Shown piece by piece: positions 1 through 11,441 of a stretch of DNA of 64,000 nucleotides. The stretch spans positions 632,167-696,166 of the forward strand of contig VWZL01000298.1 of NCBI GenBank assembly GCA_013396915.1. Direction: 5' to 3'. The translations under genes and the position numbers were made by a program. Each line of letters opens with the position of its first letter. Position 1 is the stretch's first letter. The DNA comes from Stercorarius parasiticus (taxonomy: Eukaryota; Chordata; Aves; Charadriiformes; Stercorariidae). The notes beneath the pieces are model-generated. The model had not been told where the DNA came from. It saw only the letters and a list, made by a program, of their open reading frames with translations, and ran no database searches.

Positions 1-1792
1 GGAAAGTTGGTAATGAAGGATACACGAATCATAAAATGTAAGCTATGTGTGATTAATGATCTGCACTAATTTGAATAGCAGGCGTGTTAAAGGTCATTGA
101 CAATTGTTGCTGCTTTCAGCATGAATGGCTGAGTGGGATGTATTTGGGACAATCAAATTTAATTCTAATTCACGGAAGAAAAAAAAATTATCAGACGCGT
201 GTAGCAGCTGGTCAAAATACAGAGACGACGCGCTTTAAAAAAATGCGTTTTGCCTGTCCTTCAAAGGCAGCTTCATTACATTAAGGTAGTGTTTTTAAAT
301 GCTTTGATAGTAAATAATGTATCTGGAATGTCTGGATTTTGTTCCTTATGCATCAGCATCTTTCCTGCACGCTTTTTCAATCGCAGGCCAAATTGTGTTC
401 CCGGTTACTCCAGACTCTCAGTGTTTTGTGGGGATTCCGAGTCCACCGATGCCGGATTTACCTGCGAGTGGACCCGAGCAGACGTCACCTCTCTAAGCTT
501 GAGGAATTCACCCCCAGCACACACCCACAACACGAGAGTGTAGATTCTCTAATCACAGTTTATATAGTAGGTTAGCATTTCTTTACACAAAGAGTAAGAA
601 ACCCATTATAAATCAGCATTCCTGGGCGGTATTTAGAACTACAGTATTAAGCTAATAATTTCCATATGGTGAAAATTGACAAGTCAGAGCAATGAAAGGT
701 GCATGAGACTTCCCAACTCCTCTACGTAAAAAATGTGATTGTTACGACCTACTCCTTTTCTCTCAGAGTCTGTGTAGATTCTCTTCCTTAGACAGTAAAA
801 CATGAGAATACATAACATAGCGCTTGCCCTATTACTTGATAGGGTAATGCTTAAAATGCTTAATATTTTCCATATTTGCTTCCATAGGGCCCAGTCTGGC
901 ACTCGTTGTTCCCATAAAAAAAACAGGATACTCAGGCTACGGGGGTGAAAGGACTGGAGAACCCATCTCAAGCTTAGTAAGCGAGGGGTATTCCACTTTA
1001 ATGGAAAGGCAATTAAAAATTCAGAAGATGCAGAGACTTTAAAAACAATCAAGCGGTATATTAATTTCACGGAAAGTCACTAGCAGAGTTCCTCTCTCCA
1101 TGTAATTTTAAATAGGAGATTTTCTCACATTTCTTCTGCTGAGTCCAGCACTTCTGGGTTTTAAAAGCAAAACTTGAACAGTATACGAATTTGTAGACTT
1201 AAAAGATAGGCAAAATGTATTTGCATAATATCGTCGGTGTCGTTAGAAATTTCAGGTAGAGAAGATATTCTTAATTTTCAAATCATTAGTAAACTACCAT
1301 TACCATGGGTGATCAATCTGTTTGCAGACACTGTTTACCCATTTTATCTTTGCCAGAAATCTTCCAGGAGATGTCCTCCCGTTTCAAATTCTTTAAATTA
1401 CAGTATTTTGTATGAGAATGTCAGCGATATTAATGGCTCAATACATGTTTTGCTATTTATAGACTCGCATGTATAATAATTCTGGCTAATGAAATACTCG
1501 GAGCAGGAAAACATTTATTTACTTTTGCTGCGGTCTAATAAATTATTTGTTCAGCGTTTGGGACCAGGCTTTCTCAAGTTACGGAAAATGGCATTTTGAT
1601 GAAAATCTGTGCAATGACTTGTCTGCATAACTTAGCCTTAGGAATGATTGGTGGAAGTTTAGATAAGGAAAGGTTCCCGAGAAACACCATCGTCGAAGAG
1701 CGAGGAAAAGAGGCCGTCTCTCTAACAGCAGAGCTGAAAGCACATATAAATACTTCAAGGCAGGCAAACCAAGCCAAGTTGGGACTACATTT

Positions 1793-1821
1793 TATGTATA
1801 TGTGTGTGCATGCGTGTGTGC
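1793..1821. repeat. Alternating purine-pyrimidine tract (Z-DNA prone)
   Basis: Twenty-nine consecutive bases alternate strictly between pyrimidine and purine. The tract is mostly TG/CA steps with one GCGT core and a TATA-like left end. Such tracts can adopt Z-DNA under negative supercoiling. No function is shown by the sequence. Confidence 0.7.
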
Positions 1822-4800
1822 CTATACGTGTCACATACACAGATCCATTCGGTGACATGTAATCTAGAGGAGTCAGTTGCTTCAGCTTTCTCTGTGTGCT
1901 GGCTCAGAGTTAAAACATCGGTTTTGTGCCGATGGGCGTTTTTCGTTGTTACGCATCTATCTGAAATTTAGAGAACGTATCTAAATAATGCTAATCCAGG
2001 ATTTATTTAGGCCCTTGATTTTTTTAAGGAATCTGTTTCTCCATCTCGGGACTCGGACTAGCGTTTTCCTTGGGGTCTCCCGTCGTATCTGTCTCTCAAC
2101 GACCCTTTCTAAACGCAGCCCTCAGCTTTATAGTGAGTTCTACAGTTCTGCCAATGAACCAATATGTATCTGTTCTAATCTAAACCAGAGATTTTGCTTT
2201 CAAAGTGCGCTTGGGTCAGAAAAAAAAAAAGAGCACGCAAAAGCCTGACGACAAATAATCTTGTACTTGGTCTTTACATTCTAAACCAGGCTTTTTCTTG
2301 GTGTGTTTGGAGAGACAAAGAGCATGCGCAGAAGTTAGGAACTGGAAGGCGCGGGCGGCTGTAATACCCATGTACATCTGCAGATCCCTGCACAGAAACA
2401 TTCCCAGTGATGCTTTTTAACAAGAAAACTAGCATTTCTGACTCCAATTAAAATGGGCCATTCTACTGCTGGTGCGCTTTCAGAGTTTATGTGGGTGGCA
2501 CAAATTTCGCTCCGAAACAAAATGGTTTCAATCAATACCGAGCCTATACTCTTTGATAAAACACATCGACTTCTCATGTGCACCACGAAAATCCTTCTCT
2601 CTTCTTTAATCGTGCCTCGGTGGCTGTGCGGCCTCAGGCTGCTTCCAAACTTTGTATCATGGGAACACGCCGTGACCCAGCAGAGTTTTGGACACCGGGG
2701 GTACCCTGCGCCTGTGTGGATGGAGGCTGATATCCAGGCATAAATCTGGCTTTGAACGGATTTGAAAAGAGTTTTCCATTCGGAGAGCTGCACGGATTTG
2801 GGGATCTGAAGAATCTATTAACATGTAACCACAATAAGCGACTTGGGCATATCTGATGACAAATTGTATGGGGTGTCAGGATGTGGTCGTATCCTCTCTA
2901 CCTTCCACTCATAAAAGTTGTCCCCTTGCTGTTAATGGAATTGCTTTAATGATAAAAGGTGGTCGGTGTTTGTCTCCGTCATCTCGTTTATGGCATGTAA
3001 TGAACTTTTCCGTACAGCAGAAATAATTCGGAGACTTTTCTTGAAAAATCAACATTTTTAACTCTAATGTCTTTCATATTTGCCCCTACTGTCAACACAG
3101 TTGCTAGGATATAGCCTGATTTTGATTTTTGTGCTTTGATCCTCTCAAACCCACATTTTTTTTACATGGCGTTTTTCAACATCGCTTTTACAATGCCACT
3201 GAGGAAGAGAGCAGAAAAAGCTGTTAATCTTGAGAAGTAAGTACAGCCTCAGCGTACGTGGTTATTTTAGCTTCATGCTAAGCGCTGTATATGGTACCAA
3301 CTTTTCCAGCCCTGGCAGTCAGATTTTCTCACCCATATGTAATTTTATAAACTACATCACGGCCTCACAGCAGGTAGGGAGCCCACAAACCTGTTCTTAA
3401 TTTCAGCCTGACTGAAAGAATCTCAGCAGCAGCTGGTTTCAGAATAGCTGATACAGACTTCCACAGATGTGGCCCATAATAGGTTCAGAAATAAAGAAGA
3501 ACTAGGCCACAACGTAGAATTAATTTCAAGGAAGACAGATTCAATGAGGATGGCACTTTTAAGAGATTTTTTTTTTTTTCCCCAAGAGATCTTTGGGAGG
3601 GCATATTTCTGTGGCCTGGGTTTTTTCATGCTGTCTACCCATGGTAATGCCGCAGTACGTGGATTTTCTGGCAGGCTGGACCTGGCTGTGAGCGGGGCTG
3701 CGCTCTCTCCAAGCAAAGAAATGGGCTATTTCTGAGTTTGTTTCGCCTCCCCTCCCCCTCGCCCTTCTTATGTTCCTCCAAGCATAACTGATAGTACTGG
3801 AGTGCTTGTGTGCTTTTCTAACTGGACCAGACAAAGAGGTACAATAGCTAAAAATGACCTCTGATGAGACAGCGGGTGCGCCGCTCGATACGACTGGGGA
3901 AACTGCTTGCCGGCTCTAAAACGACGCATTAGGCAGTGATGTTTCACCAAAGCTTGAAATAAAGGAATACAGGAAAAAATAGTTCCACAAACGTTCGTTT
4001 CTGGAGCTTAGTAAGGGGAAGGCTTTGAACAGTTTCTGTAACACCATGGTAAATGCATCGACATACTATCATCTTCTGCTGAGTAAAAAATACCTCAAAA
4101 GTAAAAACGGAACAAAACAGTCACTTGTTCTCACTGGCAAAATTTCCCTTGACGTTCTGTGGAGCGGTCTAAGTGTTTGAATAATCTTGGTTTATATGGT
4201 CTTTCAGCTCAGGCATGCGAGGAAAAAGGAACTTCAGAAAGAGAATATTTTACCTGACGTGTACTATTTTAAGGCTTCAGTAATTAGAGAACTGCAAAGG
4301 TCAAAATAGCCATCAATATCACAAGCAACAGTGTAGAAGTAACACATTTAAGAGGAAGTTAGTTGGTTGGCTGTAACATAATATGCTGTAAGCACCAGGA
4401 TAGGGATCTGCAATGGCGAGCAGCAGAAGAAACAGCAAAAGTTAGCCGGCGTCAGATACTTATTTTGCCAAAAGCACGCAACAACTTGCAAATAAGAAAT
4501 AGAGATGCTTTCAAGTCTCAAAGTCCCAAGATTTTATTACCTTGCTGCAGAGATGCTGCATCCTATACTGAGGTCTGTCCGCACAGATCCATTCACAGGC
4601 TGGAGAAAAAGTTTGCCAGTGCTTTCTAATCTTTCAGTGAGCCAGACAAAAACTCAGGATTCAGACGCTCCCAAACCTTTTTTTTTTTTCTCCACCTTCT
4701 GGATCTCATTCGAATGAGAAATGCGTGGCATTAGCTTATTTTTAGCTTAATACTGCTCACCTCTTAAAGTCAAAATCATGAAATAGTAGATCAGGGTGGG

Positions 4801-6604
4801 TAGACAAGATGTTGCTGTGTATCTGCTGCTCCTAAAACTGTGCGTCCCAGCCTGTGTTTCTCAACTAGCATAAATTAAAAATGAGTAAAAGTACAACGAT
4901 TACGTCTGAGGGTGCAGTATTTTGCAACAGTATAAGCCGTAATAAAGATGTAGAATTCTGGGGAAAATTATTTTGAGAATGGGAACTCTTCCAGAAGCTT
5001 CCCACTATTTCTTTCATTGCTGATAGACTATTTTTCTTCCCTGTACCGTTTTATGCCAAATTGGCTACTTTTCTAATTTCCCCATAAATCACGCAAAATT
5101 CACGACTCCTTTTACCACATTTGGACCCACAAATCACCCGAGTGGATTCGTTCCACTGAGGGAAAGAAGCTGAAACGAACACACCAGGATCATTAGCATA
5201 AAATTAGTGGCATAGAATTATCCTAACTTTTAGCAAAAAAACTGCAGAAGGGTTCTGGTTTGCTGCTTCCATTGGGTTTGAAAGACAGAAGCGAGTTAGG
5301 GAAGTCGGATCGCTACAAACTTTGCGAGGCATTTGCCTTTTTCCTCTGTTAAACTCCAAAGCTAATAAACCCGGAGCATTCAGTAACAAGTGAGGCACTC
5401 ATGTCAACAAAGGCCTTACTTAGAGACGGCGAGGTTTTGAGAAACTTCTGTGGCGAGGATTTGAAGATATTTTAGTCATATGCAGCGTACTTTGAACATG
5501 CACTTTTGCTTCTCTGTTTCCTGCAGAATAATCCCCTTTGCTTTTCTCCCCCTGTGTTTTAAAAGGAGCACAGAAAAGGCCGAGTGTTAAACTACGCTAT
5601 TCAATTGTCCGGTAAGTACACAAATTCTGTTCAAATCAGAACAAACTTTCAAGGGGACAGAAAGTGGTATTTGGATTTCTGTTTTATCCTGGAAACCCTG
5701 CTGAACGCCAGTGTGGCAGGGAATATAGCCATATCAGACCAACAAAAGGCTCCTAATGCAGTGAAGACCTCCTCCCCCCTCCTCTCCGAGGAAGCCGGCT
5801 GGCATAGCTTTCGCTATCGGAATTGTTTGCAGAATAATCAAACCAAAGCAGCTCCCTACATGGGCGCCTCTTTCGGGAATAAGCAGCACTTCGATTCTAA
5901 AACACTTATCTCGCTTCCTAAAGAGACGGGCGGGCTATTTGGGAGATATTTCTTCGTTTTGAATTTTCTTGTGGAGCAATACTTCATATGTTTGGGTTTT
6001 TTTCTTTCTATTTACATTTTCATTTGCTTCTCTGACAAAAGCTGCGATGTACTCACTCAATAAAGCAGTTATCACATATGCCAGCCAACTCTTAGATTCC
6101 TTCTGCTTTGCAAAAGATTCCCGAGCACTTTTTTTATTGCAAAGGACCCCATTAATATCAATGGTGCAAGCATCCTGTTCACTCCTAGGGGCTTTATGTA
6201 ATAAAAGGGTTACGCTTAATAAAGTCATATGCGGTAGATCTGCTCTTCACATCACTTGTACGACAATGTTCTCGTAATACAAGATGTACCACTAGTCATA
6301 CTTTTATTGCTATGAAGTATGTTGCCATGTAATATCCCACATATTTTTCCGTAAGAACATTTCATGCCAGATCCCTCTATCGTCTAAGGAGTCCAGGGTG
6401 CTATTTATTTTGTGGGACTTGGTGTAATAAAAATAATACATTGCAAAATAAGTGTGGTAACAACGCTGCCAAAAATGCTCGCAGAGTGATGCTGTTGGTA
6501 CTGTCCAAGCCAATGTTTTGTCTCTCCAGAGAAGAAGGATGTGTACGAGTGTATACTGGCAACTCCTTTTGGTGTGCCTGCATAGTCACTAAAGCTGAAG
6601 TTTC

Positions 6605-6628
6605 TGTTTGTTTGTTTGTTTGTTTGTT
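6605..6628. repeat. (TGTT)6 microsatellite
   Basis: Six uninterrupted copies of a TGTT unit are read directly. It is a simple repeat with no associated gene. Confidence 0.9.
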
Positions 6629-7120
6629 CTACAGAATTAAAGAGAGGTGGGTTCACCATTTGGCGCTTAAGTCCCTGAAGGCTCCGCTAGGTAGAACTGA
6701 CCTAACACACGCATCTGTACTTCTGTAGTCCATAGGAGAGACAGCATACAGCGTAAATGGGAAGAAGAGGTCAAGGGGCTGTGAAGAAAAGCCAGGAGCC
6801 CCCCGGCAGTGCTCTCTTGCCGTGTAATCCCATCCACCGTTATGATGGTCCCAGCGCCAAATCCGTGCGAGGTCAGCGACTGGAAGCTGGTGTGAACAGC
6901 TGAACATCAACCCATGCTCCCCCGGCTGCCCTCAGCTGTAGGAACCAGTGTCGTGGTTTAACCCCAGCCAGCAACTAGGACCATGCAGCTGCTCGGTCAC
7001 TCCCCCCAGCCCCCCACCCAGTAGGATAAGGAGAAGAGGGAGAAAAGGAGGGGAAAGGAAAAAAAAAGACTTGTGGGTTGAGGTAAAGACAGTTTAATAG
7101 AACAGTAATGGAAGAGGAAA

Positions 7121-7222
7121 ATAACAACAACAATAATAACAACAATGACAATAATAATAACAATGACAATACTAATGATAATAATAACAACAACAACAAC
7201 AATAATAATAATAATAAATAAT
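7121..7222. repeat. (AAC/AAT)n trinucleotide tract inside the LTR
   Basis: About 100 bases of intermixed AAC, AAT and GACAAT units lie in the first LTR. The long leucine- and isoleucine-rich frames that cross it on the minus strand come from this low-complexity sequence and are not proteins. The second LTR of this family in the window lacks the tract, so it is an expansion specific to this copy. Confidence 0.9.
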
Positions 7223-7286
7223 GGTAAAAGAATATACAAAATAAAGTGGTACAACACAAGTTGCTCTCACCACCCGTGATCGGTTG

Positions 7287-7310
7287 CCCATCCCATCCCA
7301 TCCCATCCCA
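7287..7310. repeat. (CCCAT)n pentanucleotide repeat inside the LTR
   Basis: Nearly five tandem copies of CCCAT are read directly within the first LTR. They add to the internal length of this copy compared with the shorter relative at 11114-11441. Confidence 0.9.
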
Positions 7311-7578
7311 AGCTGTGATTGTGGATTCCTGTCCCCCGGCCAACCCCCATTTGTATACTGAGCGTGACATCTATGGTATGGAATATTTCTTTGGCCAACT
7401 TGGCCTGTCTATGCTCCCTCTCAGCTTCTATGGGAAGCTGAAAAAGTCCTTGACTAATGTAAACATCACTTAGCAACAACTAAACCAATATGTGTGATCA
7501 GCATTATTCTCATACTAAATCCAAAACACAGCAGCTACTAGAAAGAAAATTAACTCTGTCCCAGCTGAAACCAGGACA

Positions 7579-10500
7579 ACTGGAGATGGGTGGTTGGTGA
7601 GTTCTCAGCCAGGAGGTGGGGAATTGGTCTGCCACAGGATCTGGGACAAAACTGGCTGGTTTTGCAGACCCCTACCACCGCCCTGCTCCTGAAACCTGCT
7701 CTGTTCCCACCTCTGCTTCTTGGAGGAGACAACGTGGCAGAGCATTAACAGTATCTCAGCACACTCCTAATTTCCGTGTGTCCCCTTCCAACTGAATGAA
7801 AGTGAGCACAAGTGCTTCTGCAAGGAGTATGTAACCACATTAGCTTTACTTCAATAGATTTCTACTCAGCGTCCACACCACTCTGCTGTAGGGCAGGCGT
7901 AGTAGCCATAATCTGGTTATAAAAAAAAGTGCCGGTGAATGGGATATTTGCATGAATGACCTCATTTTTCACTTGCTCACTAGAACATTTTTAAAAGGAA
8001 GTATTTGCTTGGTTGGTAGCCAAGTGTTTTCTCCTTGACTACCAAATGTGTTTAGTCCATATTAAGGGTAAAATTCTCTCCGAAGTTCACTGGTGATTTC
8101 CAGACCCTGTAAGACTTGCACGCAAGAGACTGACAGCAACATTCTTATTTAATCGTTTCCCACCATATTTCAAAAAAAATGTGGTTTTCCAGATCCTCCT
8201 GACTTCCAAATGTAAAGTGGAAAATGTCCAAAAAAGGCATTACTTCATCTAAAGCAGTTTATTTAACACGCATACAATTCTACTGTCCTCCTGCTTTATC
8301 AAAAGCAAGGGGATGTGTGAGTAGTTTATATAACCTAAAGTTTCTGCTTATCTGGGCCTGCATAAGTGCATTCAGCAGCTTCCTCAGATGTACAGTTAAT
8401 GGGAAATTCCGTGAGTTTTACACTTAAACTTAATCAGAGATATGAATGGAAGAATGTAATCATCAAAGCTATTGCAGAGTCCTCCACTCCCTGACCTTTG
8501 GGCCCATAAACCCATGAATGAGTTACATTCATCCACATACTAGGGCATTTTTTTCATCTTTAATGCAAAACGGGTTTAGAGCTCCCAACTATTAATCTAA
8601 GTTGAATTTCGCTTGAGCTGCTCACGAGTAAATATTCAGTCTTTACCAAGGGTTTGTAAGACTTGCGCTCTTTTCACCCTGCGCAGCTTGGGTCTCAGCA
8701 CAGGAGCAGGCCCGGTCAAAGAGCCCAATGCTGAGCAGATGAAGGAGGAGCGAGGAAGGACGGTGCCACTCGGCAAATCTCAGGTGCCTGGTCTCGATCC
8801 CAGGTGATTACTGGCTGGCTGTGGCTGCATCTGCGCCTACCTGCCTGCGGTACGGCCATGCACCACATTCCCCTCTCCCCAGGCATCGCCTGCAGCCTGC
8901 CGCAGCATGGGATGCAGGAATAGAGCATCTCTCCCCAGCTCGCAAGGCACCGTGCTGGGTCTGACCCCTGTTGCAGCCACATGTACAGGAGCTGGGGAGG
9001 ACACTCCACTCATTTACTGAGTAAGCCAGTTTTCCTCTCTGAGCCTCATTTTTTGTAGCTGCAAAATGGGTCAATACTTTTAGAGAGCTGCACTCGCTAC
9101 TGCCATAATGAAATTCTCTGAGACCTTTGCTGACCCCGGCAAAGCAAGCCATGGCACAAGTCATGCGTGGTACCCATGCTTAGAATTGTGGTTTTGGCTT
9201 TTTTACCTAACAGCATGTAGCAAGGGTTATGTCCATTCAGCAATCACTGCCGAAGCAGTTTTGCACCTTCCTTGAGTAGGCTGTGCAAGCAGAGAGAGGC
9301 TGTCACACAGCTAAAAGAGAATAAATATAGTTTGTATAGAACACAAAGGCTGTCCCAAAGACAAGCCAGAGAAAAAAACCCCAGCGTCTTGTGGCAATCC
9401 AGCATGGGTTTTCTACCAGTACCCCAGGGTGGTAGATCAGGAAAGCGTAAGATGAGAAGTGCCCACTAAGATAAAGACCTTTGAGGTAAAAATAGCCCCA
9501 TCAATACAAACTGAATAGGAACCAAAAGATTCAATGGACCGATTGAATTATACTTAGCGGCTTTTTCAGTGAAAAGTTAAACTTTTGTTTGTGTTTGGAT
9601 TTGGGAAGTGAATAAACAGTGCCTGAAAGTAAAGGGGGGGAAAAAAAGATATTCCTCGGCCCCGATTGATAGAATTTAATTTTGTTGTTGAAAAAAAAAA
9701 GCATACCATCCAGACACACCTGTGTGCCAAGTTTCGACCTGACGCAATTTGATACAGGTGAGATATTAAACCCCAAAGACCAGGTTAACAATGGAAACAG
9801 TGACAGACTGTTAACGGTAGTAAGGGGTAGGGGCTGCCATTCTCATCGTAAGTTATACGTTTTTCACGGCGTAGTGGGACAGCCGATAAACCCTGAACCT
9901 GCCCGCTGGCTGCCTTTAATTTGCCTGTAGTTCGTTCGGGCAGCTCGACTCTAGGAGTGACCTTGTATTTACTCATTAATTCTGGCAGTCACTTCATCGG
10001 GAATTAGAGCAGTAGAGCAACTGGAGTATTTTTAATATCAAGAGCATTTTGCCTCGTTTCTTCATTGTCTTTGTAATTTAAATATCCTGTTGTGTAAGCC
10101 TAAAGGCAGGAAGTGAGCTATACAAACCCTTACAATAACAGTATTAGGTTGCAGATAAGCCCATATGCTCAGTGGTGTCGGGTATTTTTTTTTTTCCCGG
10201 GGTAATATAAGTTTTGCAAATGCTAGAAGAGATTATGTTTTCTCTTAGGAACGCCTTTAAAATCTTTCAAAATAAGCTTTGTCTGTTACGCACAAAAAAC
10301 CACTCTTCCGATAACGAGAAATGACTTTGGCCTGTAATGCCAGGCTTTAATTATTTAGCTTCACGCTGTATTTGTGTTTCTGTGCCATGAAACCCAAACC
10401 CCTTCAGCAGGCAGAGACGTGGTGGTGGGGTAGGTGCCTACCTGTCCTCTCTTTCATTCTTTTCCCTCCAATTCAGCGCTGTTTTAATGCAAATCAAACC

Positions 10501-11113
10501 CTTGGTGCGTACATAGCTAGCACAGATATCCTTACACTTCACGCACCTGGCAGGCAGCTTTTCCTGCTGAGGCTGCTGCTCAACGGGATCGTTTCCTCTC
10601 ATGGTGTTTACGCTTGGCTCTCTGCAATAAAAGACAACAAGAACTTTACAGGTGATAAGCACAAGCCTTTTTTTTTTTTAACATATATACCTAGATTTAT
10701 GGTCTTAAGGAATAAAGTTCTGCTAATGGTAATATTTAGGTTTTCTCAAATGAATCAAATCGTTTCTGCAAGCCAGATACACAACTAGCGTTTCAAACCA
10801 TAAGCAATCCATGCAACCTAGCAGTGCTGCATTTAACAGAAGTAGGACATGATTTCTGAATCTATTCTCCTTCAGTAAGATTGTAATCCTGACTGTCCTG
10901 TTCTTACGGAAGTCAGAGGTAGTGTTGCTGCCGAGTGGCTCACAAGCAGTAGGCTTGTGCACTTGTATAACTGATCCCGAAATACACACGGTGACTATCT
11001 ATAGGTGATAATCTTGAATGTGGCAAAACGTTTGATCTTCACGTATATTTGCACAAGCACATTTGCACCCACATGACACATACACGTTTGTATCACGTGC
11101 ATGGCATTATGTG
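7579..11113. other. Noncoding spacer between the two LTRs
   Basis: This interval carries no retroviral gag, pol or env frame. It is therefore ordinary flanking DNA and not the body of a provirus bounded by the two LTRs. A perfect octamer motif ATGCAAAT lies at 10487-10494. A GC-richer patch spans about 8690-9000 without a credible ORF. I see no interspersed repeat that I can name. Confidence 0.6.
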
Positions 11114-11441
11114 TGTCGTGGTTTAACCCCAGCTGGCAACTAAGCACCACGTAGCCACTCTCTCACTCCTCCCTGGGTGGGATGGGGGAGAGAATTAGAA
11201 GGATAAAAGTAAGAAAACCCGTGGGTTGAGATAAAGACAGTTTAATAAGTAAAGCAAAAGCCGCACTCACAAGCAAAGCAAAACAAGGAATTCATTCACT
11301 ACTTCCCATCGGCAGGCAGGTGTTCNCAGTGATAACCAAAACATCCCCGTTTTATCAACAGTTTCCAGCACAAATCCAAAACACAGCCCCATAATAGCTG
11401 CTATGAAGAAAATTAACTTTACCCCAGACTAAACCAGCACA
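11114..11441 (-). mobile_element. Solo LTR, same ERVL-type family, internally shortened
   Basis: The plus strand opens TGTCGTGGTTTAACCCCAGC, matching the end of the LTR at 6949. The right end reads GAAAATTAACTTTACCCCAG, then a diverged ACTAAACCAGCACA terminus, which corresponds to the other LTR's minus-strand start. The variant polyadenylation signal is conserved (minus-strand ATTAAA, plus-strand 11241-11246). The element is about 328 bp, roughly half the length of its relative, so the interior is deleted. Flanking pentamers are ATGTG (11109-11113) and ACGTG (11442-11446). They differ by one C-to-T change at a CpG, which fits a decayed 5-bp target-site duplication and an independent insertion. 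An unresolved base lies at 11326. Confidence 0.85.
11326..11326. other. Ambiguous base (N)
   Basis: A single N sits inside the second LTR. Repeat-derived sequence makes a mis-assembly or an unresolved consensus plausible. Confidence 0.95.

Larger units (their letters stand above)
1..6948. other. Unique noncoding block with elevated CpG
   Basis: I recognise no interspersed repeat or coding exon here. The longest open frame (159 codons, plus strand, 5584-6063) begins with GTG rather than ATG and has no recognisable domain, so I treat it as a chance ORF. By hand count there are about 28 CpG dinucleotides in 1-1080 and about 31 in 4981-6060, against about 10 in 28021-29040. The CpGs are dispersed and do not form a GC-rich island. 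CpG retention in AT-leaning DNA is known from lowly methylated or strongly conserved regions such as methylation valleys near developmental genes. That link is inference here. Confidence 0.55.
6949..7578 (-). mobile_element. Solo LTR, avian ERVL-type
   Basis: Read on the minus strand, the element starts TGTCCTGGTTTCAGCTGGGA at 7578 and ends GGGGTTAAACCACGACA at 6949. This gives the TG...CA ends of an LTR and a terminal sequence typical of avian ERVL-like LTRs. A variant polyadenylation signal (ATTAAA on the minus strand, plus-strand 7093-7098) sits before the conserved segment CTCAACCCACAAG. The length is about 630 bp. No gag, pol or env frame adjoins it, so it is a solo LTR produced by recombination. 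The flanking pentamers are ACCAG on the left and ACTGG on the right. They match at three of five positions, so a target-site duplication is only suggestive. A 42-base homopurine run (7028-7069) and two microsatellites lie inside the element. Confidence 0.85.

Noticed and set aside
5584..6063. Open frame of 159 codons on the plus strand
   Set aside because: It begins with GTG, has no recognisable domain, and its C-terminal part is a run of hydrophobic residues from T-rich DNA. Its length is within chance expectation for this window.
6975..7370. Leucine- and isoleucine-rich minus-strand frames
   Set aside because: They are translations of the AAC/AAT microsatellite and homopurine tract inside the LTR.
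7454..7475. miR-30-like seed TGTAAACA
   Set aside because: It lies inside the LTR, lacks a matching hairpin arm, and does not continue with the miR-30 sequence.
6949..11441. One provirus bounded by the two LTRs
   Set aside because: The LTRs are in the same orientation, but the second has its own target-site duplication, the outer flanks do not match, and no retroviral frame lies between them.
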